From positions 10,421,730 to 10,485,729 of the forward strand of contig CAIIXF020000007.1 of the NCBI GenBank assembly GCA_903813345.2: 64,000 nt of DNA, given 5' to 3'. The position numbers and the translations under genes were made by a program. The number at the start of each line of letters is the position of its first letter. Position 1 is the stretch's first letter. This document shows positions 14,601 to 25,356 of this stretch, piece by piece. This DNA is from Owenia fusiformis. Its lineage: Eukaryota; Annelida; Polychaeta; Sabellida; Oweniidae. A model generated the notes under the pieces. It worked only from the letters and a program-made list of their open reading frames with translations, had not been told where the DNA came from and did no database searches.

Positions 14601-17600
14601 TGCATGATTGGACTACTAATTCTATGCCTTGGATAGAAGGGGTTAACATTAATGGAAGGGGTTAACATTGATGGAAGGGGTTAACATATTGAGAGGAGTA
14701 TTCAAGGCAATAATATAATTTGTGGTAAATGCAGTTCTAATCTAGAAAACTTTTTTGTTTATGGGTTTTGTCTCATGTTCTTAACCCATAGTTTGAACTA
14801 TTCAATTTATCACATTTGGTCTGCCATTTGCAACAAATACCTGAGATGTCTCACCAGCTGACCCCAGGGAAGGTTCAAGGTGGGATATCTCATCTTCAGA
14901 CTGCTAAGATTTAATGTAACAAGTTTCCTATGATTTGTCAATACTCAATCTGTCGCAAAAGTTCTGCAGTTTCAATTCATGCTTCATCCAGCTTTAAACA
15001 CTTCTTGTCAAATGATTCCAACTGAACCACAAATCTATTGCCTTGCTTACTGTATATTTATCACTACTACCAGGAATTCGATAGATCATGTTGATGATGT
15101 TTTGATTTTAGTCGCCAAAGAACCAGACAGCAGCCTCAACAGCAACAACAGCAGAATCGGCAACGTATAACGGGACCTGGATTTGGGTTTAATTCATTCT
15201 TCAGTAACCAAGACCCATTTGGAAATTTTGGGTAAAGACTTTGCTCAACTTGATGTTAATCAAATGCATTTGCAGTCAAAAAATATTAAATGTACTGCCT
15301 CATCTGTGTATATATACTGTTGTATAATATTGTATAATGTTGTACTATTGTTGTAAAATATTGTACTTTGGGGCCTTGTCCAGATGTCCATAGTTGTACT
15401 TGGTCAGTAATTATATGTAATTATGTTTGGAGGAATCAAAAAGATAAATTAATTTTGAAAATTAAACTATTACTGGATTTTCTTGTAATGATGCTTTATT
15501 TATTATTTCAGAAGTATCTTCAAAATAATGTTAAAATGTCAATTAAAATAAATTTTGCAGTAATCTGGATAGTCCGCAAAATGAGGAGGGTTTAGTTATA
15601 TTAATGTACACATTTATCTATTATCATTATCATTTACCTATTATCATAACAGTAGACATTTGGATATGGTCCCTTAGATATCGCATTGTTATATAATTGT
15701 ATTTAAGAAATATAGACCAAAGAGCAGGGGTAATATTGTCGAATACACCCCGCAGGGCTAGGCACAATGTTTTCTGTACCCCGAACGACTGAAGGGAGTA
15801 AGGGGTTCGGAAGCTTTTGTGCCTAACCCTAAGGGGTGTATTCAATGATATTACACCTGCTCTGAGGTCTAAATTACGATTCAAACATGAAAACTCACCA
15901 AAATGTTTCGAATATTCATTATGGTCCGCCATTTAATTACTACGGTCCGCCGTTATGACGTCACACATTACAAGTAATACCAGGGGCATAGTTCGCGAAT
16001 ATACACTGGGTGAAATGTTGACTTTATTTACAGTTTATAGAAGGCGTGAATACAGTCATGTTTGAATCCTCATTATATTATATTATTTTATATCAAATGA
16101 TGTATGTTGCTTTGTGAAAATGTTTGTACATATTTTAGAAAGATAGATAAATAGATAGATAGACATTGTCTGTTGTAGAAGTGTTCATGTGTAGATCTGA
16201 GGAAAATGATCATGATCTTTGTGACTTTCTATTTGAGTAGTTGTTTTCAGTGTGACATAGGTAGATGGCCCTTATGATTTACATGTACATGTATATGTTT
16301 ATACTTTGTTTAAAAATGTTCTGTACTATTCTACACATGCAATTTTTTATCATTATAATGCCTCAGTTACATAAACTCTATGGCTAAGATATGGCTGTCA
16401 TAGTTCTTCAAGATTGGGAAATACCCATGGTATCCTTAGAAGATATGTTGTATGCTTTAATGTCACAATGTACAACTTATCCCTATTTTAACATGACATG
16501 GGTAGTCACTGTAAAATTGTCCATAGCATATGTGACTGCTGCAGTTTGTGACTGTGGAAATGCTAGCCTTATAGCAAATGTGGCTGAGCATAAACATGTT
16601 AGTTAAGCTATATGCATTGTGTTGTTATAAAATAATTATTTAGCACCATTAAACAAACATTTAGGATTAACCCAAATGACAGATGATGCCCATCCTGTTT
16701 TAATTGATTTCCTACTATTGCTTTGAGTTTCAGCGCAGCTTCATAAGAACAGTGTTTAAAGAATTTTAGAAATGTAGTATTCTGTATTTTGTATTTCAGG
16801 AGTCAAACTTCTTTCTCAAGTTCCACGTTCAGTGGGCCAGCAATGGGGGGAAGCTTTAGATCTTCTTCAACATCAACAAAAATAGTTAATGGCAAAAAAG
16901 TTGTCACAAAAAAGTAAGTGATGCATTTTGAGAACATATTCGTTTTGTCATTGTGTGAGTCAGTGATATGTTAACCAAAAAGGGTGTCGAATTTCGTATA
17001 TGTATTTTCAATGTAGCTAACAGAGATGAAACTATCATACAGTTGGGGACATAAATAAATGACAGGTGGATTTGCTGAAGTGAGGATTTCCCATGTTAAA
17101 AATAAGAGAATTTACAAGAGGCCATAAATCAGTGGATGAGATTATACAAAATGTAAAATATACAAATTTTAAGGGATATGTATCTAGACAATATTGGAAA
17201 TTATGGGCTTTCAGACCACCATAATTAGGAAATGGTGATCGAAAATCGACCTGTCATTTATTTTTGTCCCCAACTGTAGCACTTGATCTAAAAGGTTTAT
17301 TTCTGTAATATTTCATATCTAATTATCCGTTCTTTCTTTCTTAAAATAATTTTCTCTATTTTTCTCTTTATGAGTTCACTGTATATTCCATGGCCTACTG
17401 GTTTGTTGCAAGAGGTAGTATTATAGATCAGGCAGAACAAGACACGTTTTATTTAGCTCCCACATTTTAGCAAATTTTGTGTTGAAATAATCTATAGACT
17501 TGAACAATTTGTGTACAGCATGATACCTAAAGTACTGGAGAACCTCATGGATTTACTGTTTCAACAAGGACAAGGATTTATAGACTACAGAGTAAGAGGA

Positions 17601-20600
17601 ACATCTGGGGAAACAACAGTAACATTGAAATTTTCAACTAGCCATGACAGTACAGAGGTCAAACAAATGAACAGCAAGGTCAAGCGTGATAGAAATAGGA
17701 TTAGCCGTTTCAATGAACAGTTTGACACAGCTGATTCAGGAAACAATACACGGAGTAGTTTTACTGCAAGTGGTCAATCAAGCATGGATTTAAATCCACA
17801 AGCAGCAAGTACACCTCATTTGAATGAAAAATCAAGTCAGGTTAAAACATTTCCTAGTCAAGAAATCGAGGGACCGTATCAAATAGCACAGAGACGTTTG
17901 GTGGAGAACATGACACATTCAACAAATATGAACACACAACAGAGCAACAGTGATCATTTGGAAACCTTAGAAGTAACAAGTAGTAAACCAGGATTAGAAC
18001 CATTATCCCAAACAGTTAACATCAATAACATGGACAAACCTTTACATGGAATTATATGCTGCAATATCAATGATCAGGAATCACAAACAGAGACAGGAGG
18101 GATTAAGGTAACGCTTAAGTTAATCAAAAGTACAAAAAAAGGCAGGCATATTTTTTTGACTAAGTCACAAGATTTTGTTTTCTGTTTTCCTTATAAGTGA
18201 ATGCATTTCCTGACTAAAGAGACATGTCAAAGAAAGCTTCACATTTAAACACATTTTTTTTAACGATGAATTGGAGGTGCATGGGTCCCTAAAGCTAGCA
18301 TGGAAACCGTGAAGTGAGGATAACTTTTTAAAATTTCAAAGATTAGGATTGCAATGGAGACACATTTGTAAGACTCCAAAATTTCCACAAATCATCTTAC
18401 CTTACCAAGGAACACCAAAGGAGCATTAAAATGTGTACTTCATGCATTGTTAGAGTATAATAAAGCTCAAACCAAAGTAAATTCTAAATATTTCATGTCC
18501 ATCATTTTGTTTGCTGGGACTATTTTCTAGTCCAAAATAATCCTCACTCATGTATCCATTGTTTACATTTAAAAAACATCAATTATGTATCTATCATGAT
18601 TATTATACTGTTATATATAAATTATACTAGTGATAATCCATGCCACTTGGTGAAGTCACAAAAACTTAAATGAGGATTACAGGAAGTCTAGAAGTAGTTC
18701 CGGCAAAAAAATGGTGGACATGAAATATTTATCAGAAACTATGGTTTGAGCTTTATCATACTCTAACAATGCAAGAAGAACACATTTTCATGCTCCCTCG
18801 ATGTTCCTTGGAAAGGTAAGATGATTTGTGGAAAATTTGGATTCTTGCAAATGTTTGACTGTTGCAAGGCTACTCCTTCAAACTTTCAAAAATTAGCCTC
18901 ATTTCACGGTCTTAATGTTAGCTTTGGGGACCCATGCACCTCCAATTCATAGTTATAAAAAATGCGTTTAAAAGTGAAGTTTTCTTTGACATGTCTCTTT
19001 AGTCAGGAAATGCATTCACATATAAGGAAAACAGAATACAAAATCATGTGACTTAGTCAAAAATATATGGCTGCCATTTTTTTGTACTTTTGATTAAGTT
19101 AACGGTTACCTTAACCCTAGAAGCCCTAAGGTAAAAATAGTCACACGAACACCTAAGGGGGGGTCAAAAGGGCACCCCCCTTGTAAAAATTTTATTAGTA
19201 GAGCTAGGGTGTTCAAACTTTTTCCACGTATACTTCATTCAATTATATACAACTTGGTGTAAAAACTTTTACAATTACGATGATGTAAGATTGTGTAATT
19301 TTATTCTTAAGACAATACCTATGGTAGAATTACTGCTAGCTTTTTTCTGATTTTGTCTACCGGAGCTGATGATTACATCATAATTAATTAATAACAAATT
19401 AGTAAAGCTAGGATGTTCAAACTTTCCCAAAATATAGTTCATTTAATTATCTACAATTTGGTGTAATTACTTTAACTACTATGATGATGGAAGATTGTGT
19501 AATCTTATTCTAAAGATAACATGTATGGAAGAAATAGTGCTAGCTTTTTCCGATTTTGTCTATTGCAGCTGATGATTACATCATAGTAAATCAATTACCC
19601 TATGTACAATTTTGCTGATTTTTTCAGAAAACATTTGTTATATCTGTAGCTACAGCTACTGAAAATTTGAAGACACTGTCACATGCCAATAAAAGGTTAT
19701 GGGGAAAAAACTTAACAGGGGGGGTCATTTTGACCCCCCCTTAGGGCTTCTAGGGTTAACTGAGGATGATTTGTCTGACGAGGAAGAAACTACAACAGAG
19801 GAATTTAATGAGATGTGCCAAGCCGCTTTAGAAAGATCACTCCTAAAGTTTGACAGCATGTTTAAGCTTGAGACCAAGAATATCATTCTAAATAATTAAT
19901 CGCTCTTTTGGATTAAACAAACAGCATCTTCTTACTTACACAGTGAAACCGTGCCTAACACAAATAAAGGACATGATACAGAATGACACACTTATCAAAG
20001 ATGATATAATTTTAAACAATAATTGTAACATATTGGTTTCAATAAGGTTTTGACTTAAAAGGGGCTTGAATTAACGATACTCCCTATAGAATAGTTACAT
20101 GCTTGAATAATAGTCAATGAACAGTTGTGCCATTAATATCTTAATATTCCTATCTTATCAGCAGGTAATTTGCATAGTATAACATCTTCTGAGGTATCTA
20201 ATGACCGTCTTAAGTTGTTCTGGATCTCCAGATACTCAGGACAAGTTTAGATATAGCGCAAGAAGATGAAGATTGCTCTGTATAATTACATTTTATCTGT
20301 TTATAGCCACATATTTTTTGATTTAGGTCTTTTGGCTTTTGATGCCCCTTCTAGTTATATTTTATATCAATAAATGAAGTAAATTTGAATTTGCATTTCA
20401 AATTCACAGAAATGCTCTGATGATCTTTAACGTATTTAAAGAAGCATTATTGATTACTTATATTACGTAATATATTACTTTTAAAATGTACATAGTATGA
20501 CATTATCTGAGGTATTTAATAACCGCCAAGTTGTTCTTGGATTTCCAGAAACATAGGGCAAATTTAGATACAGCAAATGTGACTATGGATACTTTGCACA

Positions 20601-21102
20601 TTTTATTCCTAGTATTTTGAAATATTGATGCCTTCAAAGGTTTACAAAATTGCTATTTCCAGATTCAACATAAATACCTTATTGTTCGATTGATCTGTAT
20701 ATTATAGTCATGAATAAAACTGGAATAAAAAAAAAAAAAAAAAGGTTTGTTGCAAGGTAGCTGCACTGCGCTGCAAAGTTCTATTTTGATTCTCAAAATT
20801 AGTTTTGCGGCTCTATGTCATCGACACCATATCCAATAGATGACATTATCTACAATTTTTGTCTATTTATTGCGAGGTAAATGTACTTATAAAACAACTG
20901 AGGGCATCATATTGTTTCTGTATGAATGAAATTGTGATGTGTAATACGAGGAGTTATTTTTGGTGATATTTAATTTTTAAACTTTTGTTACATTTCCAGA
21001 GTGGTAGAAAATGGGATAGAGACAGTTACAGTAGAAGAGGATGGACAAATGACATTAAAGACAGTCAATGGGGAACCACAAGCCATTGAATATAGACATT
21101 AA
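5601..21102 (+). CDS. DNAJB6/DNAJB2-type J-domain co-chaperone, complete, 7 coding exons
   Basis: Exons: 5601-5668, 10126-10235, 10466-10678, 11847-11967, 15112-15231, 16800-16913, 21000-21102. All have GT-AG junctions, the phases agree, and the total is 849 nt (282 aa plus stop). The ATG at 5601 has a strong context (A at -3, G at +4), and the exon probably starts at 5556 after an acceptor. Residues 3-69 are the J domain, with the HPD triad at 32-34 that stimulates Hsp70 ATPase. A G/F-rich segment follows (FGNFGHDF..., [16 protein letters not shown]), then a Gln-rich insert (QQPQQQQQQ, exon 5), a Ser/Thr-rich stretch ([12 protein letters not shown]) and the family C-terminus ([16 protein letters not shown]). 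In this family the S/T region and C-terminus suppress polyglutamine and amyloid aggregation in cytosol and nucleus; that role is inferred from the family. DNAJB6 versus DNAJB2 cannot be separated here, and this may be a pre-duplication orthologue. Confidence 0.93.
6210..6368. mobile_element. Foldback (hairpin) element in intron 1
   Basis: Two arms of about 65 bp (6210-6275 and 6303-6368) are almost perfect inverted copies around a loop of about 30 bp. The sequence that follows, to about 6775, holds a TGACGTCA octamer (6624-6631) and ATTGG motifs and ends in an AT-rich part resembling the arm flank, so the whole unit may be about 560 bp. No transposase is present. This is a non-autonomous MITE-like insertion; the family is unknown. 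Confidence 0.6.
9548..9809. repeat. 50-bp minisatellite, about 5.2 copies
   Basis: Units start at 9548, 9598, 9648, 9698 and 9748, with a partial copy at 9798. They are nearly identical, differing by single bases such as gtctc/gcctc. The array lies in intron 1 of the DnaJ gene and is not coding. Confidence 0.93.
10926..11022. mobile_element. Short palindromic element flanked by TTAA
   Basis: The ends GGTGGGTCA and TGACCTACC are imperfect inverted repeats, directly bordered by TTAA on both sides (10922-10925 and 11023-11026). TTAA duplications are typical of piggyBac and Kolobok. The GGT end fits Kolobok-like elements better, but there are no internal genes to decide it. Confidence 0.45.
11081..11143. 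repeat. Small imperfect inverted repeat
   Basis: GAACATATCTCCATGT and ACATGGAGATAGGTTC face each other around a short AT-rich loop in intron 3 of the DnaJ gene. No function is apparent. Confidence 0.4.
13660..13905. repeat. Two-copy diverged direct duplication
   Basis: A stretch around 13665-13715 (GCAACATCAAACAACAAG and following bases) recurs in diverged form around 13825-13880 (GCAACACCAAATAAC and following bases). Non-coding, in intron 4 of the DnaJ gene. Confidence 0.45.
14531..14695. repeat. Two small adjacent tandem repeats
   Basis: A 30-bp unit (ACACCATTTGGGCATGTAAC...) is repeated at 14531-14560 and 14561-14590 with a partial third copy. A separate 20-bp unit (GGAAGGGGTTAACATTGAT) occurs about 2.7 times at 14636-14690. 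Intronic. Confidence 0.8.
15713..15871. mobile_element. Foldback element in intron 5 of the DnaJ gene
   Basis: The left arm (TAGACCAAAGAGCAGG...) and right arm (...CCTGCTCTGAGGTCTA) form a hairpin of about 55 bp per arm. Downstream sequence to about 16070 includes a TGACGTCA octamer (15956-15963) and a CATGTTTGAAT motif like that after the 6210 foldback, so the two elements may be related. No coding capacity. Confidence 0.6.
18107..19110. mobile_element. About 1-kb TTAA-flanked foldback element
   Basis: Bounded by TTAA at 18103-18106 and 19111-19114. The ends are GGTAACGCTTAAGTTAATC and its near complement. The two arms, about 440 bp each, are inverted copies of one another around a central loop of about 150 bp, so the single strand folds almost completely. 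No ORF of its own. TTAA duplication indicates a Kolobok- or piggyBac-type mover; the GG...CC ends fit Kolobok better. Confidence 0.78.
19115..19755. mobile_element. piggyBac-like MITE, 641 bp
   Basis: Flanked by TTAA (19111-19114 and 19756-19759), with terminal inverted repeats CCCTAGAAGCCCTAAGG / CCTTAGGGCTTCTAGGG. CCCTAGAA is the classic piggyBac terminus. G/C-run sub-terminal segments follow on both sides. It shares one TTAA with the foldback element on its left, so one inserted at the edge of the other. No transposase. Confidence 0.82.
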
Positions 21103-21897
21103 CATATATTAATAACATACATATATACAGTACATCACATATACATTGGGAACACTCTACAGTACAGTAACACATGTCTACTAGGAATCATATAAGATGT
21201 ATACTTACCGGTGGAACATAGAGAAATTATAAGTGCTACAACTGAAATGACAAACTGGAATAGAACAAAGTGTAAATGAAACTCAGAATGGAAAATTTAA
21301 AAGTGAGAATGAAAATTGTCAAATATGAACTCAAAGACCGGGAAACTGAAACAGTGGTTAAAGGGTCATATTCAGGATATAAATTTGCACATTCCATTCT
21401 TGCCTGGGAGGTTATTTCCTTATATGCTCATTTTCAGCCTGGATATGACCCTTTAAATCAAAGCTCTTTGGATAATATTAAATAGAGTTACTGCTGTAAA
21501 CAGTCGTGTAATAACTTCACTGGTTACAGTATCACATGTATTTGTTTTAATGTTGCATTGCCAGACTTGTATTGCACACATATAACATTTAATATGTTAC
21601 TATTAAGTCAAAATAGTTTTACTTTTTACATTTTTATTGCCAACCCCAAAATTTATACTAAAAATTTAGTATTACACTTTCTTGATTTCTTTCAAAAATG
21701 AATGCACATTACACCTTGTAAAGTGGGAGCAGCAATGAAAAGTCTTCAAAGGAGAATTTATTCTCATAAAGGTATTCATTTGGTTCAATTATTTCATTTT
21801 TCCTCAGCAGACCCTTGATTTAGTTTTCAAGAGATTCTAGCCATGTGGAAATCAAGAGATTTAATTTGTATTATGGGTACTCCTTCAGTACATTTTA

Positions 21898-21903
21898 AAT
21901 AAA
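21898..21903 (+). terminator. Candidate poly(A) signal of the DnaJ gene
   Basis: An AATAAA about 800 bp after the stop codon at 21102. Other AATAAA copies lie further down (for example in GCAATAAACTG near 22553), so the true 3' end needs transcript data. Confidence 0.3.
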
Positions 21904-24000
21904 CTTCTTTCCATTGATGTTTCACTTTTGATATGACATTAATCTATGTCGTCAAGCCACGAATGAAACATCTGGAATCTCCTATGGAGTCATGATTTTG
22001 CAGAGAAAAGAACGAAGTCACTATCATACTAAATGAAATGCTTGGAGATTGTGACGAAGGAGCATGTCGCAAAATAATGCAGATTTTATCAATGGAAAAA
22101 CTCAGATTCCATATTTTTTTTCTATTGTTTCCCTCCTTCATATGGTGTACTATGCATTTATGCAATTCAACAATCACCCAATTATGGAATTACCTTGTAC
22201 GATAATGTTTTTAAGTAAGGGTTCTTTGACATGCCATTTGTTAGAAGTCAGTAGTTCCTAATTATTTATTTCTCAAGTATTAGATTTAAATAATTTTGAG
22301 ACCAGAAGCATACATGTTCATTTAGCCATTTAGGCCTATTGTGTAATTTGCACATTTGCTTAACAGAAGTGAAGACATGGCTTTACTAACAAAGAACACC
22401 ATGATTGTCAAGTTATAAATTGCTAATTTGTGAACATAAACTGGTGAATTGATGAGCTAACACAGGGTTAACTGTAGTGTTGATTGGTGAACTGTAATTG
22501 TAATCGAGTGGACTGTTAACTTGTGATCTGTTCAAGCAAATGTTCGATGAAAGCAATAAACTGTGAATTGTTATATGTCTGTAAACTGGTGAACAGTCGA
22601 TTGTTTAACTGTTGACTGGAGAACTGTTTATTAGTTGACTGGTGAATTGATTATCTGTTGACTGGTGAACTGTTTATTAGTAATTTGTGAGACTCCACCT
22701 GACAATCTTGGTGTAATATGTTAGGAGCTGTATCAATTAGATTTTAAATGTGATAAAGCTACAGCTCATATTGGGCCCACTTTATTTTGCAGTTTTAGTT
22801 ATACATAACCCAAATTAAAAGTATAAGTATTAGAACTGTACATATGTTGACTCATCTATTCTAAGCATGTAATCAATGGTAATCAGTATAACTTGATATT
22901 CAGACTTTTAACTGTAAAGATTTGGATGTTGAATGTATGCAAACCCCTATAAACTATAGACATTATAGATAGGAGAGGTTCACCTTTTGTATATCTTGAA
23001 ACACCCTATATGTATTATTTATATATTCATCCATCCATCCAATCATTTTTGACATTTGAAAAAATGTTATGTTACACTCAGTCAATAGAGGCCAGGAGTG
23101 TATGAGAGAATTTCATCATGAAAAAGTTCAGAATTTGAAACTGTCTTGTGATTATGTAGTAGAGAATAATGGCTTCAATGTGACACATTCAGTTCAATTC
23201 AGTCACTTTCTTTAATAGTAGAAGTCTTGCATCATTTCCTGCAACCCATTTCCCTCACTCTCTCATATTATCCTTCTTAGAAACAAAAGCCTTAAGTGGA
23301 AATAGAGTAGCAGGGTGAAGAGGGTTGCAGAGATTTGATGCAAAAGATTTTTAGATTTTGCCAAATCTTAATTTGTCTGTCATACGTGATCAACATGTAC
23401 AGTTCTCTCCATAAATGTGGGGTCTTTTGTTATAACAGATATCAAACATTGTTGCCTCAAAAGGTTATAAAGAGCAGATTCAAAAGACAAATCATTTGTG
23501 GTTTTATTAAAATTTTATTTTTGTTATTATTTATTTTAAGTCATGCAATTTTCAATAATTGCTTTTAATTCATACACTTTCAACAGAAGTACATTTGATG
23601 CTACATGAAAATATATGTAGCTTGAATTTGCCATGCTCATTCATAGTAAATGTAGGACATAGCCACGTGTATATACTATTTTGTAACATGTATATAGAGA
23701 TATATTTGAAATATACACAGGTGATTTTATTTCATGTTTTGTCTTGTATTATCTCGAGAAAGTTAGAGGTGATCACAATTAGAGAGTTCACTCAGGTTCA
23801 TGGATTGTTGTGCACCGAGTTCATATCATTCTGTATGTGCAGAAAATGGAGTAGCAAATCCCAACGAACCCTATATATTCTTGAATCTGTAATGTCACAA
23901 TGTAGTTATTTACCATCTACTCTATCCCTGATCAAATTGGCAGATATTAAAATAAAAGACATACATTAGAGATACATCATAATTTCCAACGATTTAAGCA
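21904..24000. other. Intergenic stretch, no gene seen
   Basis: Between the convergent DnaJ and CIR1 genes. AT-rich, with only short open frames without recognisable features, apart from the degenerate repeat at 22440-22690. It may include long 3' UTR of the DnaJ gene. Confidence 0.4.
22440..22690. repeat. Degenerate tandem repeat around GACTGGTGAACTG
   Basis: Variants of TTGACTGGTGAACTGTTTAT recur irregularly across this stretch between the convergent DnaJ and CIR1 genes. Clearly decayed; no function inferred. Confidence 0.55.
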
Positions 24001-24665
24001 ATTGAGTGACCATTTAGGGTCAAATCATAAAGACAATACAATATTGAGATTTAATGTAGTATAAAAGAACCTTACTTTGAAGAAATCTCTGAAATACCAT
24101 AATTGTGATCTACTCTAAAATTCCTTCAATTTGAGTGTAATATTATTAAGCCATACTTTAAATAGATCAGGAAATTATTGTGTAATTCCACATAAGGTGG
24201 CCATTTTGAAATTTCGAGGCCCTGATCAGAAAAACGAAACAATATTTGCAATCTACTCTAAATTGCCTTTCATTTGAGTATAATATAGCTGTTCTTCAGA
24301 AAGATCTCAAAATTAACAAAAATTCCTGTTTTTTCCAACCCCCCATATATCGTTCCTGGGGTCAGGGTGAAAAACACAGAAAACATGTGAAAGACAGATG
24401 CTCTGAATATGGTATCAAAATTTCAAACAATAAAATATATAACTTTGATTTAAAATGAAAAACTTTTATTCCCACCATTTTTAAAGCGGCAGCCATCTTG
24501 AAAGATTTTTCGCATAAAACTATTTACCAATATACATCTTTTCACCAAATATGAAGAAAATCTGTCCACTAGTATTTGAGTAATTTTTTGGACAGACTGA
24601 CGGATGGACAGAGGGCTCCAATATATCCCCACCGAGCTTCATTTGTTGGGATAATGAGTGTTTGA
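24000..24665 (+). mobile_element. Interspersed repeat with GGACAGACTGACGGA tail
   Basis: The stretch contains CCATTTTGAAAT, CAAATATGAAGAAAATC and GACGGATGGACAGAGGG and ends in TTTGTTGGGATAAT. The same order of motifs occurs at 60934-62147, so these are two copies of one family in the same orientation. An internal segment (CTACTCTAAA...TTTGAGTGTAATA) is duplicated about 145 bp apart. No coding capacity. Confidence 0.5.
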
Positions 24666-24874
24666 CATCATATACACAATCAAAGGTATGGTTGTCTATA
24701 AACATAAAACTGGGTTATCATAAGATGACTGTAACTTCTGGTGGTGACATAAAAATGTGACCAATGTATTATACCTCAAAACCTACTAGTAATTGGTGAA
24801 AGGGAACACAATTATTCAACTGATATGAAAATATGAAATAACAAAAATGGAACTACCAAATAAGTGAATTTGTG

Positions 24875-24897
24875 TTTATTTATATCATTCTTTTATT
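24875..24897 (-). terminator. Candidate poly(A) signals of CIR1
   Basis: Two AATAAA hexamers on the minus strand (24875-24880 and 24892-24897) lie about 470 bp downstream of the CIR1 stop at 25357. The spacing is plausible for a 3' UTR; unproven. Confidence 0.35.
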
Positions 24898-25356
24898 TGA
24901 ACACTTACCCACAATTTTATATTTACATGGTCTTTTAGTTGACTCATATACAAATGTTATCCCAGTTCTGATCTAATCACTCTTACTCTGTTTTTGATTA
25001 CTCAGCAATACCAAGTTTGAAATTCAGTATATCAATCAGAAGTTGTTTCTTCTATGGTGGAGAGTATGGCTCAAGAGGGGGGGGGGGAACTGATACAGAG
25101 CAATACTGTACATTCAGGATTTCAGGGATAGGCCCCGCTTGTAAAGGTACAAACATTATTTACATAGACCCCATATATGGTGTAATTGTGTAAGTGTAAT
25201 CCTGAGAGGAAATGTAGCCAAATATTGTTTGTGTGGTTTAGTTTTATAGTATCCTGACAGATAAATTCTCTGACAAACAGTTGTAATGTAATTAATAGTA
25301 CAATATTAAATTTATATTCATAAAATAGATGTAAGTAATTTAAGCATTCACTAAAA

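Larger units (their letters stand above)
17520..19899 (+). pseudogene. Unrecognised ORF inside the retroposed insertion, split by two DNA elements
   Basis: An open frame runs from ATG 17520 to about 18103, where a TTAA-flanked element interrupts it. After the second element an acidic stretch with coding character ([15 protein letters not shown]...) runs from about 19757 to a TAA at 19897-19899. The two parts are not in the same frame across the shared TTAA, so the copy is probably inactive, or the tail frame is coincidental. The first part has a globular-looking start ([19 protein letters not shown]), then a basic [11 protein letters not shown] segment, then Ser/Gln-rich sequence. The layout recalls uncharacterised, retroposon-associated proteins with an RRDxxR motif seen in invertebrate genomes; that link is from memory and weak. 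An acceptor before 17471 or 17519 would also join exon 6 of the DnaJ gene in phase, so an alternative exon is possible but less likely. Confidence 0.45.
17413..20743 (+). mobile_element. Retroposed insertion with 13-bp TSD and poly(A) tail
   Basis: GGTTTGTTGCAAG occurs at 17400-17412 and again at 20744-20756, directly after an A run (about 20725-20743) that overlaps an AATAAA. This is the signature of LINE-mediated (target-primed) retroposition. The insertion lies in the sense orientation in the last intron of the DnaJ gene. After removing two later DNA-element insertions (18107-19110 and 19115-19755) the retroposed body is about 1.7 kb. It holds an open reading frame and a non-coding 3' part in which about 120 bp is repeated (near 20160-20280 and 20480-20610). 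No reverse transcriptase is present, so it is either a processed copy of an mRNA or a non-autonomous retroposon. Confidence 0.82.
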
